Below are positions 16,388-24,731 of a stretch of DNA of 64,000 bases, piece by piece; within the stretch, counting starts at the first letter, position 1, and the number at the start of each line of letters is the position of its first letter. The position numbers and the translations under genes were made by a program. A model generated the notes under the pieces. That model ran no database searches and was not told where the DNA came from. It worked only from the letters and a program-made list of their open reading frames with translations. The DNA is from DASPUH01 sp964518505 (GTDB lineage Bacteria > Chloroflexota > Limnocylindria > Limnocylindrales > CSP1-4): NCBI GenBank assembly GCA_964518505.1, contig CAZFGT010000001.1, positions 62,001 through 126,000 of the forward strand, given 5' to 3'.

Positions 16388-17705
16388 GGGTCACCTCCGG
16401 AAGGGCTGACAGGGTATCCAGGCGCGCCAGCACCTCAGGCACGTGGCGCAGGTGGGCGTCGTCGTCGAAACACGCGGCCAGGGCCGCCTCGCTCAGCACG
16501 GCGGTGACGGCCGGATCGCCGGCCAGCGAGTCCGCCAGCGAGCGCTCCTCGTCGGCCGCGCTCAGGGCGTGCCGCTGGACGATGTCATACGCGGCCTCGC
16601 GACTCAGGCCGCCCTCGTCGACCAGGGCCACCAGCACGCGGCCGCTGGCGTGCAGCCCGTGGCCGCGGGTCAGGTTCTGGCGCATCCGGTCGGGGCGCAC
16701 CACCAGATCGCGGACCAGGCCCGTGAAGCGCACCAGCATGTAGTCGAGCAGGCAGGTCGCGTCGGGCAGGGCGACCCGCTCGACGGAGCTGTGGCTGATG
16801 TCCCGCTCGTGCCACAGGGCCTCGTCCTCCAGCCCGGCATGGGCGTAGCCGCGCAGGAGACGGGCCATCCCGACGAGGCGTTCGGAGAGGATGGGGTTGC
16901 GCTTGTGGGGCATCGCGCTGGAGCCCTTCTGGCCGACCCGGAATGGCTCCATGACCTCGCCGATCTCGGTGTGCTGGAGGTTGCGCACCTCCGTGGCAAA
17001 GCGCTCGATGGACCCGCCCGTCACGGCCAGCGTGGTGAGGAACGCGGCGTGCCTGTCGCGCGCCACGATCTGGGTGCTGACCGGTTCCGGCTCGAGCCCC
17101 AGCTCGGCCAGCACTTCCCGCTCCACGTCCGGCTCGAGGTGGCTGTAGGTGCCCACCGGGCCACTGATCTTGCCGACGGCCAGCCCGGCCATGGCGAATC
17201 GCAGGCGCTCGCGGTCGCGGTCGAGCTCGAAGGCCCAGCCGGCGAGCTTGAAGCCGAACGTCGTCGGCTCGGCGTGCACGCTGTGGGTGCGGCCCATCAT
17301 CAGCGTCGCGCCATGCTCCCGGGCGCGAGTGGCGACGGTCGTCACGGCCGCGTCCAGGTCGGACATGAGCCGCTCGCTCGCGGCCCGCAGCTGGAGGGCC
17401 AGGGCGGTGTCGACGACGTCGCTGCTGGTCAGGCCAAGGTGCAGGTAGCGGCCGGACGGCCCCACGGACTCGGCGACCTGGCTGACGAAGGCGATCACGT
17501 CGTGGTCGGTCGTGCGCTCGATCTCGGCGATGCGGGCCACGTCGACGCGCGCCGACGCCTCGAGGGCGGCGAGGGCGTCGGCAGGGATGAGGCCGCGGCG
17601 GGCCTGCGCGCGGGCCACGGCCAGCTCCACCAGCAGCATCGCCTCGAAGCGGGCCTGGTCGGTCCACAGGGCGCCCATCTCGGGCAGGGTGTAGCGCGGG
17701 ATCAC
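16374..17705 (-). CDS. purB: Adenylosuccinate lyase
   Basis: 443 residues of the fumarase/aspartase superfamily. It cleaves fumarate from SAICAR and from adenylosuccinate, serving both the IMP and AMP branches. The superfamily signature SSAMPHKRNPI is present, as are the SSDVVDTAL and MMGRTHSVHAEP blocks. The start is GTG at 17703-17705 (MIPRYTLPEMG), overlapping purD by GTGA. It overlaps the start of purC by 14 bp. Confidence 0.95.
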   Translation of the reverse strand: MIPRYTLPEMGALWTDQARFEAMLLVELAVARAQARRGLIPADALAALEASARVDVARIAEIERTTDHDVIAFVSQVAESVGPSGRYLHLGLTSSDVVDTALALQLRAASERLMSDLDAAVTTVATRAREHGATLMMGRTHSVHAEPTTFGFKLAGWAFELDRDRERLRFAMAGLAVGKISGPVGTYSHLEPDVEREVLAELGLEPEPVSTQIVARDRHAAFLTTLAVTGGSIERFATEVRNLQHTEIGEVMEPFRVGQKGSSAMPHKRNPILSERLVGMARLLRGYAHAGLEDEALWHERDISHSSVERVALPDATCLLDYMLVRFTGLVRDLVVRPDRMRQNLTRGHGLHASGRVLVALVDEGGLSREAAYDIVQRHALSAADEERSLADSLAGDPAVTAVLSEAALAACFDDDAHLRHVPEVLARLDTLSALPEVTHGAR

Positions 17706-19039
17706 CGGCCGACCCCCGCCGCGACCCGCCCGATGTCGCGGCGCAGCTGGACTCCGGCGAACGCCACGTGGCCGGCCGCGTCATACGCGGCGTCGGCCGC
17801 GGCGACCAGATCACGGCCCCGGCCGACCACCGTGAGGACGCGCCCGCCCGCGGTGTGGAGGCCGTCGGTCGTTCGCTCGACGCCGGCCGCGAAGACGAGC
17901 CCGCCAGCAGCTCGCGCGTCGGCCAGGCCCGCGATGGGGTCGCCGCGGCGCGGTCGTTCCGGATAGCCTTCCGCCGCCAGCACGATCGCCACGCATGCAT
18001 CCTGGGCAGCCGGCAGGACCGCTCGCGGCCCGAGGCCGAGCTGGGCTGCTGCGGTGGCCAGGTGGCCCTCCGCCGCGGCCGCGAGGAGCGGCGCGAGCGG
18101 CACGGCCAGCCGCGGCAGGATGGCCTGCGCCTCCGGGTCGCCAAGGCGGACATTGAATTCCAGCAGGCGGGGGCCGCCAGCGGTCAGCATCAGGCCGGCA
18201 TAGAGCACGCCACGGAAGGGGATCCCGCGACGGGCCGCCTCCGCCAGGACGGGCGCGTGGATGGTCTCCAGGATCCGTTCCACCGCCGCGTCATCCAGGT
18301 CGGGCAACGGTGAATACGCGCCCATCCCGCCGGTGTTGGGGCCGTCGTCGCCGTCCCCCAGCCGCTTGTGATCGCGCGCCGCGGGCAGCGCCAGGACGGC
18401 CGTCTCGTCGCACAGGGCCATGACGCTGGCCTCCGGGCCGACCAGGCGCTCCTCCACGACGACGCGGGAGCCGGCAACGCCGAAGCGGCCGTCCTCGAGT
18501 GCCTCCCGCAGGGCCGCGCTCACGGTCGCCTCGTCGTCGCAGACCGTGACGCCCTTGCCGGCCGCGAGCCCGTCGGCCTTGACCACGACCTGCCAGTCGA
18601 GGCCGGCGGCGAAAGCCATCGCCGGGGCCACGGCCTCGAAGGCAGCCCCGGCGGCCATCGGGACGCCCGCCGCGGTGGCCAGGTCGCGCGTGAAGGCCTT
18701 GCTCGCCTCCAGCCGCGCCCCGGCCGCGCCCGGCCCAAGGACGGCGAAGCCGGCCACCTGGAGCGCGTCGGCGATGCCCGCCACCAACGGCGCTTCGGGC
18801 CCGCTCAGCACCAGGTCGGGCTGGAGCTCGTGGGCCAGGTGGACGACCGCTCCGACGTCGGCCGGATCCACGCCGGGCACGAGGTCCAGCCCGTCGGTCG
18901 GGGCCTCCGCCATGCCGGCGTTGCCGGGCACCACGATGACCCGTTCAACGCCCGGTTCGCCGGCCAGCCGCCAGGCCATGACGTGCTCGCGCGCACCACT
19001 GCCCAGGATCAGGATCCGTCGGGGCGAGGCGATCGTCAC
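17702..19039 (-). CDS. purD: Phosphoribosylamine-glycine ligase (GAR synthetase)
   Basis: 445 residues, ATP-grasp ligase for step two of IMP synthesis. N-terminal ILILGSGAREHVMAWRL, GPEAPLVAGIAD, the ATP-grasp core KADGLAAGKGVTVCDDE, KRLGDGDDGPNTGGMGAYSP and LEFNVRLGDPEAQAILPRL are diagnostic. GTG start at 19037-19039 overlaps the purA stop by GTGA. Not fused to PurM or PurN, unlike in eukaryotes. Confidence 0.96.
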   Translation of the reverse strand: MTIASPRRILILGSGAREHVMAWRLAGEPGVERVIVVPGNAGMAEAPTDGLDLVPGVDPADVGAVVHLAHELQPDLVLSGPEAPLVAGIADALQVAGFAVLGPGAAGARLEASKAFTRDLATAAGVPMAAGAAFEAVAPAMAFAAGLDWQVVVKADGLAAGKGVTVCDDEATVSAALREALEDGRFGVAGSRVVVEERLVGPEASVMALCDETAVLALPAARDHKRLGDGDDGPNTGGMGAYSPLPDLDDAAVERILETIHAPVLAEAARRGIPFRGVLYAGLMLTAGGPRLLEFNVRLGDPEAQAILPRLAVPLAPLLAAAAEGHLATAAAQLGLGPRAVLPAAQDACVAIVLAAEGYPERPRRGDPIAGLADARAAGGLVFAAGVERTTDGLHTAGGRVLTVVGRGRDLVAAADAAYDAAGHVAFAGVQLRRDIGRVAAGVGR

Positions 19040-20331
19040 GCGGCCACCGCCGACCGGTCGCCGCGCGTGATCGTCTGCGTCCGTTCGGGCCCCACGCTGA
19101 CCAGCGTGATCGGCGCACCTGCGCGCCGCTCGAGGGCCTCCACGAAGGCCACCGCAGCGAGGGGCAGGTCGGCCATCGAATCGGCGGCCGACAGGTCGGC
19201 CGTCCAGCCGGGGAAGGCCTCGTAGACCGGCTCCGCCCGCTCCAGCTCCGCGACGGTCAACGGCCAGCGGTCGACCAGGCGCCCGTCCAGGCGGTAGCCC
19301 ACGGCCATGCGCACCTCCGGCAGCCCGGAGAGGATGTCGAGCTTGTTGAGCATGATCTCGCTGACCGTGTTGACCGCCACGGCGTGCCGGATGGGCACGG
19401 CATCGAACCAGCCGCAGCGCCGCGGGCGGCCGGTCGTGGTGCCGAACTCGTGGCCCCGCTGGCGCAGATGCTCGCCGGTCTCGTCGTGCAGCTCGGTCGG
19501 GAACGGGCCGGCTCCGACGCGCGTGACGTAGGCCTTCATGACCCCGACCACCCGATCGATCTCGCGTGGCCCGATGCCGCTGCCGGTGGAGGCCCCACCG
19601 GCCACCGGGTTCGAACTGGTCACGTAGGGGTACGTGCCCTGGTCAAGGTCCAGGAGGGCGCCCTGAGCCCCTTCCAGCAGCACACGGTGGCCGGCGGCAA
19701 GTGCGGCATGCAGCAGCGCGGTCGTCTCGGCGAGGTACGGCGCGAGCCACTCGCCCCAGCCGACCGCGAGCGCGACGAGAGGCTCGATCTCGAAGCCCGG
19801 GTGCCCGAACCGGCCGCGCAGGACGGCGTTGGCCAGCGGCAGGCTGCGCTCGAGCCGGGCACGCACCAGGGCCGCGTCGGCCAGGTCGCCCATGCGCAGC
19901 CCGACGCGCAGGGCCCGGTCCGCGTACGCCGGGCCGATGCCACGGTTCGTCGTCCCCAGCTCCCCGCCCGTGCGGTCGCCCTCCAGGGCCGCGTCAAGGG
20001 CCAGATGGTGGGGCAGGATCACGTGGGCGGCGGTGCTGACACGCAGGCGGGACACGTCCACGCCACGGGCCGTCAGGGCGTCCATCTCCTCGATGAGGCG
20101 GGCCGGGTTGACCACCACGCCGTTGCCGATCACCGGCGTGATGCGCGGATCGAAGACGCCGCTCGGCACGAGGTGCAGTTTGAAGACCTCATCGCCAAGG
20201 ACGATGGTGTGGCCGGCGTTGTCGCCACCCTGGTAGCGCACGACGTAGGACACGCCGGCCGCCAGGAGATCGGTCGCCTTGCCCTTGCCCTCGTCGCCCC
20301 ACTGGAGGCCGACGACGACCATCGCGGGCAT
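19036..20331 (-). CDS. purA: Adenylosuccinate synthetase
   Basis: 431 residues; GTP-dependent addition of aspartate to IMP, first step to AMP. Signatures are VVVGLQWGDEGKGKATDLLA, QGGDNAGHTIV, NRGIGPAYADR, EGAQGALLDLDQGTYPYVTSSN and TTGRPRRCGWFDAV. First gene of the purine operon. The ATG at 20329-20331 has only a weak upstream RBS; a second Met three codons on is possible. Preceded by a long hairpin-rich leader. Placement of purA at the operon head is unusual, since it acts after IMP. Confidence 0.95.
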   Translation of the reverse strand: MPAMVVVGLQWGDEGKGKATDLLAAGVSYVVRYQGGDNAGHTIVLGDEVFKLHLVPSGVFDPRITPVIGNGVVVNPARLIEEMDALTARGVDVSRLRVSTAAHVILPHHLALDAALEGDRTGGELGTTNRGIGPAYADRALRVGLRMGDLADAALVRARLERSLPLANAVLRGRFGHPGFEIEPLVALAVGWGEWLAPYLAETTALLHAALAAGHRVLLEGAQGALLDLDQGTYPYVTSSNPVAGGASTGSGIGPREIDRVVGVMKAYVTRVGAGPFPTELHDETGEHLRQRGHEFGTTTGRPRRCGWFDAVPIRHAVAVNTVSEIMLNKLDILSGLPEVRMAVGYRLDGRLVDRWPLTVAELERAEPVYEAFPGWTADLSAADSMADLPLAAVAFVEALERRAGAPITLVSVGPERTQTITRGDRSAVAA

Positions 20332-20376
20332 CAGCGAGGCCCCTGCGCGAGGGCCGACGGAGCCGGCGCGGACATG

Positions 20377-20513
20377 AAAAAGCCCCGCGGCCGCGGCCCC
20401 GGGACCTGGATAGACTGCCCCCTACCTCGGTCCGCCGCGACGTCGCGACGTGACCCACGGGCGAAGGTGCGGACGGACCTCACGGGGTCCGCGCTGCCCC
20501 TTCCTCGAGCAAC
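20377..20513 (-). promoter_or_regulatory. Hairpin-rich 5' leader of the purine operon, ending in a T-tract
   Basis: Upstream of purA, read on the minus strand, there are successive hairpins: arms 20507-20513/20493-20499 (GTTGCTC/GGGCAGC), arms 20486-20491/20474-20479 (CGGACC/GGTCCG), and a GC palindrome at 20385-20396 followed directly by TTTTT at 20377-20381, some 46 bases before the ATG. This resembles a terminator or attenuator in an untranslated leader. No known riboswitch consensus (purine, PRPP, T-box) could be recognised. Function is inferred from structure and position only. Confidence 0.35.
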
Positions 20514-20563
20514 GGCTCCTCCCTTGCGGGTGGCGGGCAAGCCCGCGGGTTGGGTAAGGTCGG

Positions 20564-20572
20564 ATGATAGCA
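20564..20572 (-). promoter_or_regulatory. Candidate extended -10 promoter of the purine operon
   Basis: Minus-strand TGCTATCAT, an extended -10 (TGn plus TATCAT), sits in the only slightly AT-richer patch of the divergent region between purA and the GGDEF/HD-GYP gene. No good -35 is seen. It would give a leader of about 230 bases before purA. Tentative. Confidence 0.3.
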
Positions 20573-20800
20573 GGCCCGGCGGGCCGTCTCGGGTGACCTC
20601 CGCGCCGACCCTTTCCGGGCCCGGGTGCGGCGATGCACCGCACCTTCGGGAGGCCCCTCCCGTACCTTCGACCGACCGGCCACGGGCCTCTCTCACCCCT
20701 ACGCTACCGGCACCGGGATCGACCCGGCGCCGCGTCGTATGGCGCGACCGTCATCATCCGCGCGTCCTCTCGGACGCGCCCCGTCGTCATAGGGGAATCG

Positions 20801-22369
20801 TTGCTGCGACTCCTGCGGGCCGTGGGCCTGTTGGCCCCGGTTGCTGTCGCCCTGAGCCTTGTCGTGCTGCCCTCCGTGCGCGATGAGGCGACCATCGCCA
20901 TGAGCGACCCGCGCGCCATCGCCCAACTCATCGCGGCCGCCTTCACCGGGGCCGGCGTGATGGCCCTCCTCGTCGGCCTCTTCGTGGGTGGCTGGGCCGA
21001 CCGCGTGTCGCGCTCGGTCGACCGGATCGCGGCGGGGGATTACGGGGTGCGCCTCCGGGCTCGCGGCAACGGCGTCGAAGGCCGCCTGGCCCACTCCATC
21101 AACTCGATCGCCGAGCAGCTGTCGGAGAAGCACAGCGCCGCCACGGTCGACCGGCTGACGCTGGTGGCCAACCGCCAGACGATCCTGGCCGAGCTCTTCG
21201 ACGAGGTCGAGCGCACCAACCGCTACGGGCGCCCCCTGTCGGTGGCCTTCGTCGACATCGACCACTTCAAGCAGGTCAACGACACGTACGGCCACCAGGT
21301 CGGCGACATCGTGCTGCGCGAGGTGGCGGGCATCCTGCACGAGCACATCCGGGCCACCGACCGCATCGGGCGGTACGGCGGCGAGGAATTCATGCTCATC
21401 CTCACCGAGACGGAGATCCAGGCCGCGGCCGGCCTGGCCGAGAAGCTGCGCATGATGGTCATGCGCCAGCGCATCCCCATCGAGGGCGGGCAGACGATCA
21501 ACGTCACGATCTCCATCGGCCTCGCCGGCGGCACCGGCGACGTCGTCCGGTTCGACACGATCGTGCGCGACGCCGACGCCGCCATGTACAGCGCCAAGAG
21601 CCTCGGCCGCAACCAGTCGTACGTCTTCGCCGAGCCGGACGAGGACTCGCGCATCCCGCGGGCGCCCATCAGCGCCGAGGGCCGCGCCGAGGCCACCGAG
21701 ATCGGCCGCGCCGCCCGCACCGCCGCCGAGGAGTGGCTCCACGCGGCCGTCAGCCCCCTGCCTCACTACCGCGGCAAGCCGTCGGACCTCATCGCCACGC
21801 TGGCCACGGCCATGGGCCGCTCGCTCGACCTGCCGGACGCGGAGGTCGACCGCATCCGGGCGGCCAGCCTCCTCCACGACGTGGGCAAGATGGCCATCCC
21901 GTCGGACATCCTGGAGAAGCCCGCGCCGCTCAACAGCCTCGAGTGGCAGAGCGTCATGCAGCACCCCCGCTTCGGCCAGCTGATCCTGGAGCAGGCCGGC
22001 TCGCTGCGCGACGCCGTGCCCATCATCCTGCACCACCACGAGCGCTTCGCCGGGCACGGCTACCCGTATGGCCTGCGCGGCCAGGACATCCCGCTCGGCG
22101 CGCGCATCGTGTCCATCGCCGACGCGTACGACGCGATGATGCACGACCGCCCCTACAAGTCGTCCATCGGCCACGACCGGGCCATCGCCGAGCTGCGGCG
22201 CTACGCCGGCAGCCAGTTCGACCCCGAGCTGGTGGACCTCTTCTGCGACCTGTATGCGGCCGGCGTCCCCGGCTGGGAGTTCGTGGGCACGAGCATCCAG
22301 CCGAACGGCCTCGTGGACCTGAGCAGCGCCCGCGGCCGACGCCGTCGGGGTGGGGCCGCCGCCGGCTGA
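20801..22369 (+). CDS. Membrane-bound diguanylate cyclase / HD-GYP phosphodiesterase
   Basis: About 522 residues: two N-terminal hydrophobic helices (~5-24 and ~45-65), a HAMP-like linker, a GGDEF domain with intact GGEEF at 193-197 and an R-A-T-D inhibitory site just before it, then an HD-GYP domain with HD at 359-360, HHHE near 411 and GYP at 420-422. It may both make and break c-di-GMP. I chose TTG 20801 as start because AGGGG lies five bases upstream and the first helix follows at once. GTG 20750 is an alternative, and the frame is open from 20633. Divergent from purA. Confidence 0.9.
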   Translation: MLRLLRAVGLLAPVAVALSLVVLPSVRDEATIAMSDPRAIAQLIAAAFTGAGVMALLVGLFVGGWADRVSRSVDRIAAGDYGVRLRARGNGVEGRLAHSINSIAEQLSEKHSAATVDRLTLVANRQTILAELFDEVERTNRYGRPLSVAFVDIDHFKQVNDTYGHQVGDIVLREVAGILHEHIRATDRIGRYGGEEFMLILTETEIQAAAGLAEKLRMMVMRQRIPIEGGQTINVTISIGLAGGTGDVVRFDTIVRDADAAMYSAKSLGRNQSYVFAEPDEDSRIPRAPISAEGRAEATEIGRAARTAAEEWLHAAVSPLPHYRGKPSDLIATLATAMGRSLDLPDAEVDRIRAASLLHDVGKMAIPSDILEKPAPLNSLEWQSVMQHPRFGQLILEQAGSLRDAVPIILHHHERFAGHGYPYGLRGQDIPLGARIVSIADAYDAMMHDRPYKSSIGHDRAIAELRRYAGSQFDPELVDLFCDLYAAGVPGWEFVGTSIQPNGLVDLSSARGRRRRGGAAAG

Positions 22370-22398
22370 GCCGACGGTCCCTGAGCGCGCTATTCGTG

Positions 22399-22419
22399 CG
22401 GCGGTCGTCCTGACCGCCG
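22399..22419 (+). terminator. Possible terminator after the GGDEF/HD-GYP gene
   Basis: Perfect 8-bp arms CGGCGGTC / GACCGCCG with a 5-base loop, 30 bp after the stop. No T-tract follows, so this is a weak prediction. The remaining 22420-22612 stretch shows another short hairpin (22585-22603, CCCGGCG/CGCCGGG) and no convincing gene. Confidence 0.35.
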
Positions 22420-22612
22420 GCGCGCCCGATCAGACACCCAGATGCTCCCCGATGGCCCTCCAGCGCCCCATCAACGGCTACGCCATCCGCCTCACCCATC
22501 GGCTGGCCACTGAGGCGCCTGCCGAGGAGCCCCCAGCGGTCCGGACATGCGCGCGGCGCATGGGGTGCGCCTGACTGGATCACTCCCGGCGCCGGACGCC
22601 GGGCATGTAGAA

Positions 22613-22647
22613 GCGGCGGGCGCGTGAGGGGGCAGCGCGCCCGCCGC
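22613..22647 (-). terminator. Hairpin terminator of ssb
   Basis: Perfect 12-bp inverted repeat GCGGCGGGCGCG / CGCGCCCGCCGC with an 11-base loop, 15 bp beyond the ssb stop. On the minus strand it is followed by TTCT, a poor T-tract, as is usual in such GC-rich genomes. Confidence 0.6.
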
Positions 22648-22661
22648 GAGGGACAGGCGGT

Positions 22662-23147
22662 TCAGGCGATGGCGGGCTCGAGGGTACGGTCCAGGACGTC
22701 GTCATCCGCGGACTCAGGTTCGTCGTCATCTGGCTCGTCGGGATCGTCCGACTCGGCCGCTGACGTCGGGGAGAAGCCCATGGCCTGGGCCTGCGCGGCG
22801 AGCGCCTCGGCTGCCGACTCGGCGGCGTAGTCCTTCTTGCGCCGCCCGGACAGCATCTCCACGTGCGCGGCGACGATCTCCGTCTTCCAGTGCCGAGCCT
22901 TCTTCTCGTCTTCCCACTGGCGCGTCTGGAGCCGGCCGTCGACGGCGACCATCTGGCCCTTACCCAGGTACTGGCCGCAGATCTCGGCCAGGCGATCCCA
23001 CGTCACGATGCTGTGGAATTCGCTGCGCTCCTCGCCTGCGCGGTAGTCGTTGGTCGCGACCGAGAACTGCGTCACTGTCTTGCCGCTGGCGAGCGTGCGC
23101 AGCTCGGGGTCACGGGTCAGGCGACCCGTGATCAGGACCCGGTTCAT
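22662..23147 (-). CDS. ssb: Single-stranded DNA-binding protein
   Basis: 161 residues. An OB fold covers residues 1 to about 105: MNRVLITGRLTRDPELR, TVTQFSVATNDY, RSEFHSIVTWDRLAE, YLGKGQMVAVDGRLQTRQW. The tail is very acidic (SDDPDEPDDDEPESADDD) but ends VLDRTLEPAIA instead of the usual D-D-D-I-P-F type tip that binds partner proteins. GGGAGG lies upstream of the ATG. It stands alone, without rpsF or rpsR, so it may be a secondary SSB; elsewhere in the genome a canonical copy may exist. Confidence 0.93.
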   Translation of the reverse strand: MNRVLITGRLTRDPELRTLASGKTVTQFSVATNDYRAGEERSEFHSIVTWDRLAEICGQYLGKGQMVAVDGRLQTRQWEDEKKARHWKTEIVAAHVEMLSGRRKKDYAAESAAEALAAQAQAMGFSPTSAAESDDPDEPDDDEPESADDDVLDRTLEPAIA

Positions 23148-23371
23148 GTTCGACCTCCCGGGAGCGCCTTTCAGGGCGGCTCCCCACGTGGACGGCGGGA
23201 CGGCGGAACGGACCGGCGGGTGCTCGGCGCGGCGACGTCGATGCAGAGCAGGCTAGCGGGCGCGGCTTACCGGCGGCTTAGCGCCGGATGAACACGCGCC
23301 ACGAGTTGGCGCGAGGGAGCCACTGGGAGGCCTAGGGCGACCTGACCCAAGCTCGCGGCCGTAACCCTCGG

Positions 23372-23758
23372 TCAGGAGGCCGGTGGCGCCATGCCGAGGA
23401 GCTGCGCGAGATCAGGCCTCGTGAACGGGTCATCTTCGACGATCTTGCCGTTGGCGAGCCGGTAGAAGGTGAGACCTTGGGCTGTGACCTTCTCGCCACT
23501 CGGACGGGTGATCTCGCTGGTGAAGCGAGCGACCACCACATCTCCGTCGGCCACGAGGTCATCGATCGTGAAGCGCATGCCGGAGACCGCCGCGCCCATC
23601 GCGCCCAGGATCCCCTTGAAGCCGGCGAGGTCGGCATCCCCCATCGCGGTGTTCACGTAGTTCGTCGCCGCCAACTCGTCGAGCGCCGCCAGGTCGTGGT
23701 CTTGCAGGACCTCGGTCATGAACCGGCGGACGACGGCCTTGTTCTGGTCAGTTGACAC
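23372..23758 (-). CDS. SnoaL-like (NTF2 fold) protein
   Basis: 128 residues with the ester-cyclase/SnoaL pattern: NKAVVRRFMTEVLQDHDLAALDEL, YVNTAMGDADLAGFKGIL, FTIDDLVADGDVVVARFTSEI and a closing YRLANGKIVEDDPF. GTG at 23756-23758 chosen because AAGGAGG is just upstream; the longer frame is shadow. Members of this fold are often misnamed cyclases; substrate unknown. Divergent from the YCII gene, with a 118-bp shared upstream region. The 224 bp to the ssb start holds no other gene that I can see. Confidence 0.8.
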   Translation of the reverse strand: MSTDQNKAVVRRFMTEVLQDHDLAALDELAATNYVNTAMGDADLAGFKGILGAMGAAVSGMRFTIDDLVADGDVVVARFTSEITRPSGEKVTAQGLTFYRLANGKIVEDDPFTRPDLAQLLGMAPPAS

Positions 23759-23876
23759 GGACCCTCCTTGGGAGAAGCGGCTGGGTCGCAAGTATGGCCG
23801 GTCGAGGTTCCGGCGCACCAGCCGCAGATCTTGGCGAGGCGATCCATCCAGGGCGGGATGGGGTATACCTCCGGTC

Positions 23877-24176
23877 ATGGCCGAGTGGATCTACTTCATC
23901 CATCCGCCCCGCGAAAACTTCGCCGCGACGATGACGGCGGCAGAGGCAGCGGTATGGGACGCCCATTGGGCGCGACTCAAGCGCCTCCACACCGACGGGC
24001 TGGTCATCCTCGCCGGTCCGACGCTCGGGCCGCACAACACCGGCATCATGGTGTTCGAAGCGCCCGACGAGGTCGCCGCTCGGACCATCATGGCCGACGA
24101 CCCCATCGCCGTGGGGGGGTGGGCGGAAGTCGAACTCCGACCGTTCCGCGTCTCGCTCTTGCGCGGGCGCCCCTAG
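23877..24176 (+). CDS. YCII-related domain protein
   Basis: 99 residues. YCII-like pattern: YFIHPPRENFAATMTAAE, AVWDAHWARLKRLHTDGLVILAGP, GIMVFEAPDEVAARTIMADDP, ending EVELRPFRVSL. The conserved His/Asp region fits a ferredoxin-like dimeric fold; function in this family is poorly known. No Shine-Dalgarno precedes ATG 23877, but TATACC lies about eight bases upstream, so the mRNA could be nearly leaderless. Confidence 0.78.
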   Translation: MAEWIYFIHPPRENFAATMTAAEAAVWDAHWARLKRLHTDGLVILAGPTLGPHNTGIMVFEAPDEVAARTIMADDPIAVGGWAEVELRPFRVSLLRGRP

Positions 24177-24198
24177 GACCCCTCAGCTAGGCACTACG

Positions 24199-24696
24199 AT
24201 GGCCGGCATGCCCGGTGATGCGCTGCTGATCGGGATCGCACAACTGGCCATCGTGGTGGCCGGATTCACCGCCATCTCAGCCACGCTGCTGCCGGGCGGC
24301 AGCAGATGGAACGCGGCCCAGGGGATCCGGCTGCGGACGATCGTGTCGACGAGCTTCAATGTCGCCTTCGAGAGCCTGCTGCCGCTGATCGCCTACCCGG
24401 CCCTGGCCGACGAGCGGAGCTCGCTCGTGCTGTCGAGCGCCCTGATCGCCGTCTACCTGACCGGGATCGTGCTGATTCGCGCCCGCCAGACGGTGCGCGC
24501 CCGGGCCCTCCACATGCGCGCGACCCAGCTCATCCTGACGGCGGCTGTCGGCTCGATCGTCCTGTTCGCCCTGGATGCGGTCGTCTTCGGCTCGCTGACC
24601 GTCTACGCCGCGGCGCTGGGCGTCCAGCTGTCCGTGGCGGCCATCAGCTTCTACAGCCTCGTGTCCGCGGCCACGGGATCCAACGAAGGCGCCTGA
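24199..24696 (+). CDS. Small integral membrane protein, four predicted helices
   Basis: 165 residues with hydrophobic segments at about 8-31, 51-70, 78-94 and 115-155 (the last probably two). Starts with MAGMPGDALLIGIAQLAIVVAGFTAIS; a second Met at codon 4 is an alternative start. No family recognised and no catalytic motif. Lies 22 bp after the YCII gene and 35 bp before mgsA, so co-transcription is plausible. Confidence 0.6.
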   Translation: MAGMPGDALLIGIAQLAIVVAGFTAISATLLPGGSRWNAAQGIRLRTIVSTSFNVAFESLLPLIAYPALADERSSLVLSSALIAVYLTGIVLIRARQTVRARALHMRATQLILTAAVGSIVLFALDAVVFGSLTVYAAALGVQLSVAAISFYSLVSAATGSNEGA

Positions 24697-24731
24697 TCGA
24701 CCTGGGATCGTCGGAGCGGAGGGACACGGGG

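Noticed and set aside
20332..20700. Known ncRNAs (SRP RNA, RNase P, T-box, purine riboswitch) in the purA leader
   Set aside because: None of their signature sequences, such as GGAAGGAAGCAG or GGGTGGNACCGCG, could be found on either strand.
22023..22583. Minus-strand frame under the 3' end of the GGDEF/HD-GYP gene
   Set aside because: Arg/Gly-rich with no RBS or domain, overlapping a well-supported gene.
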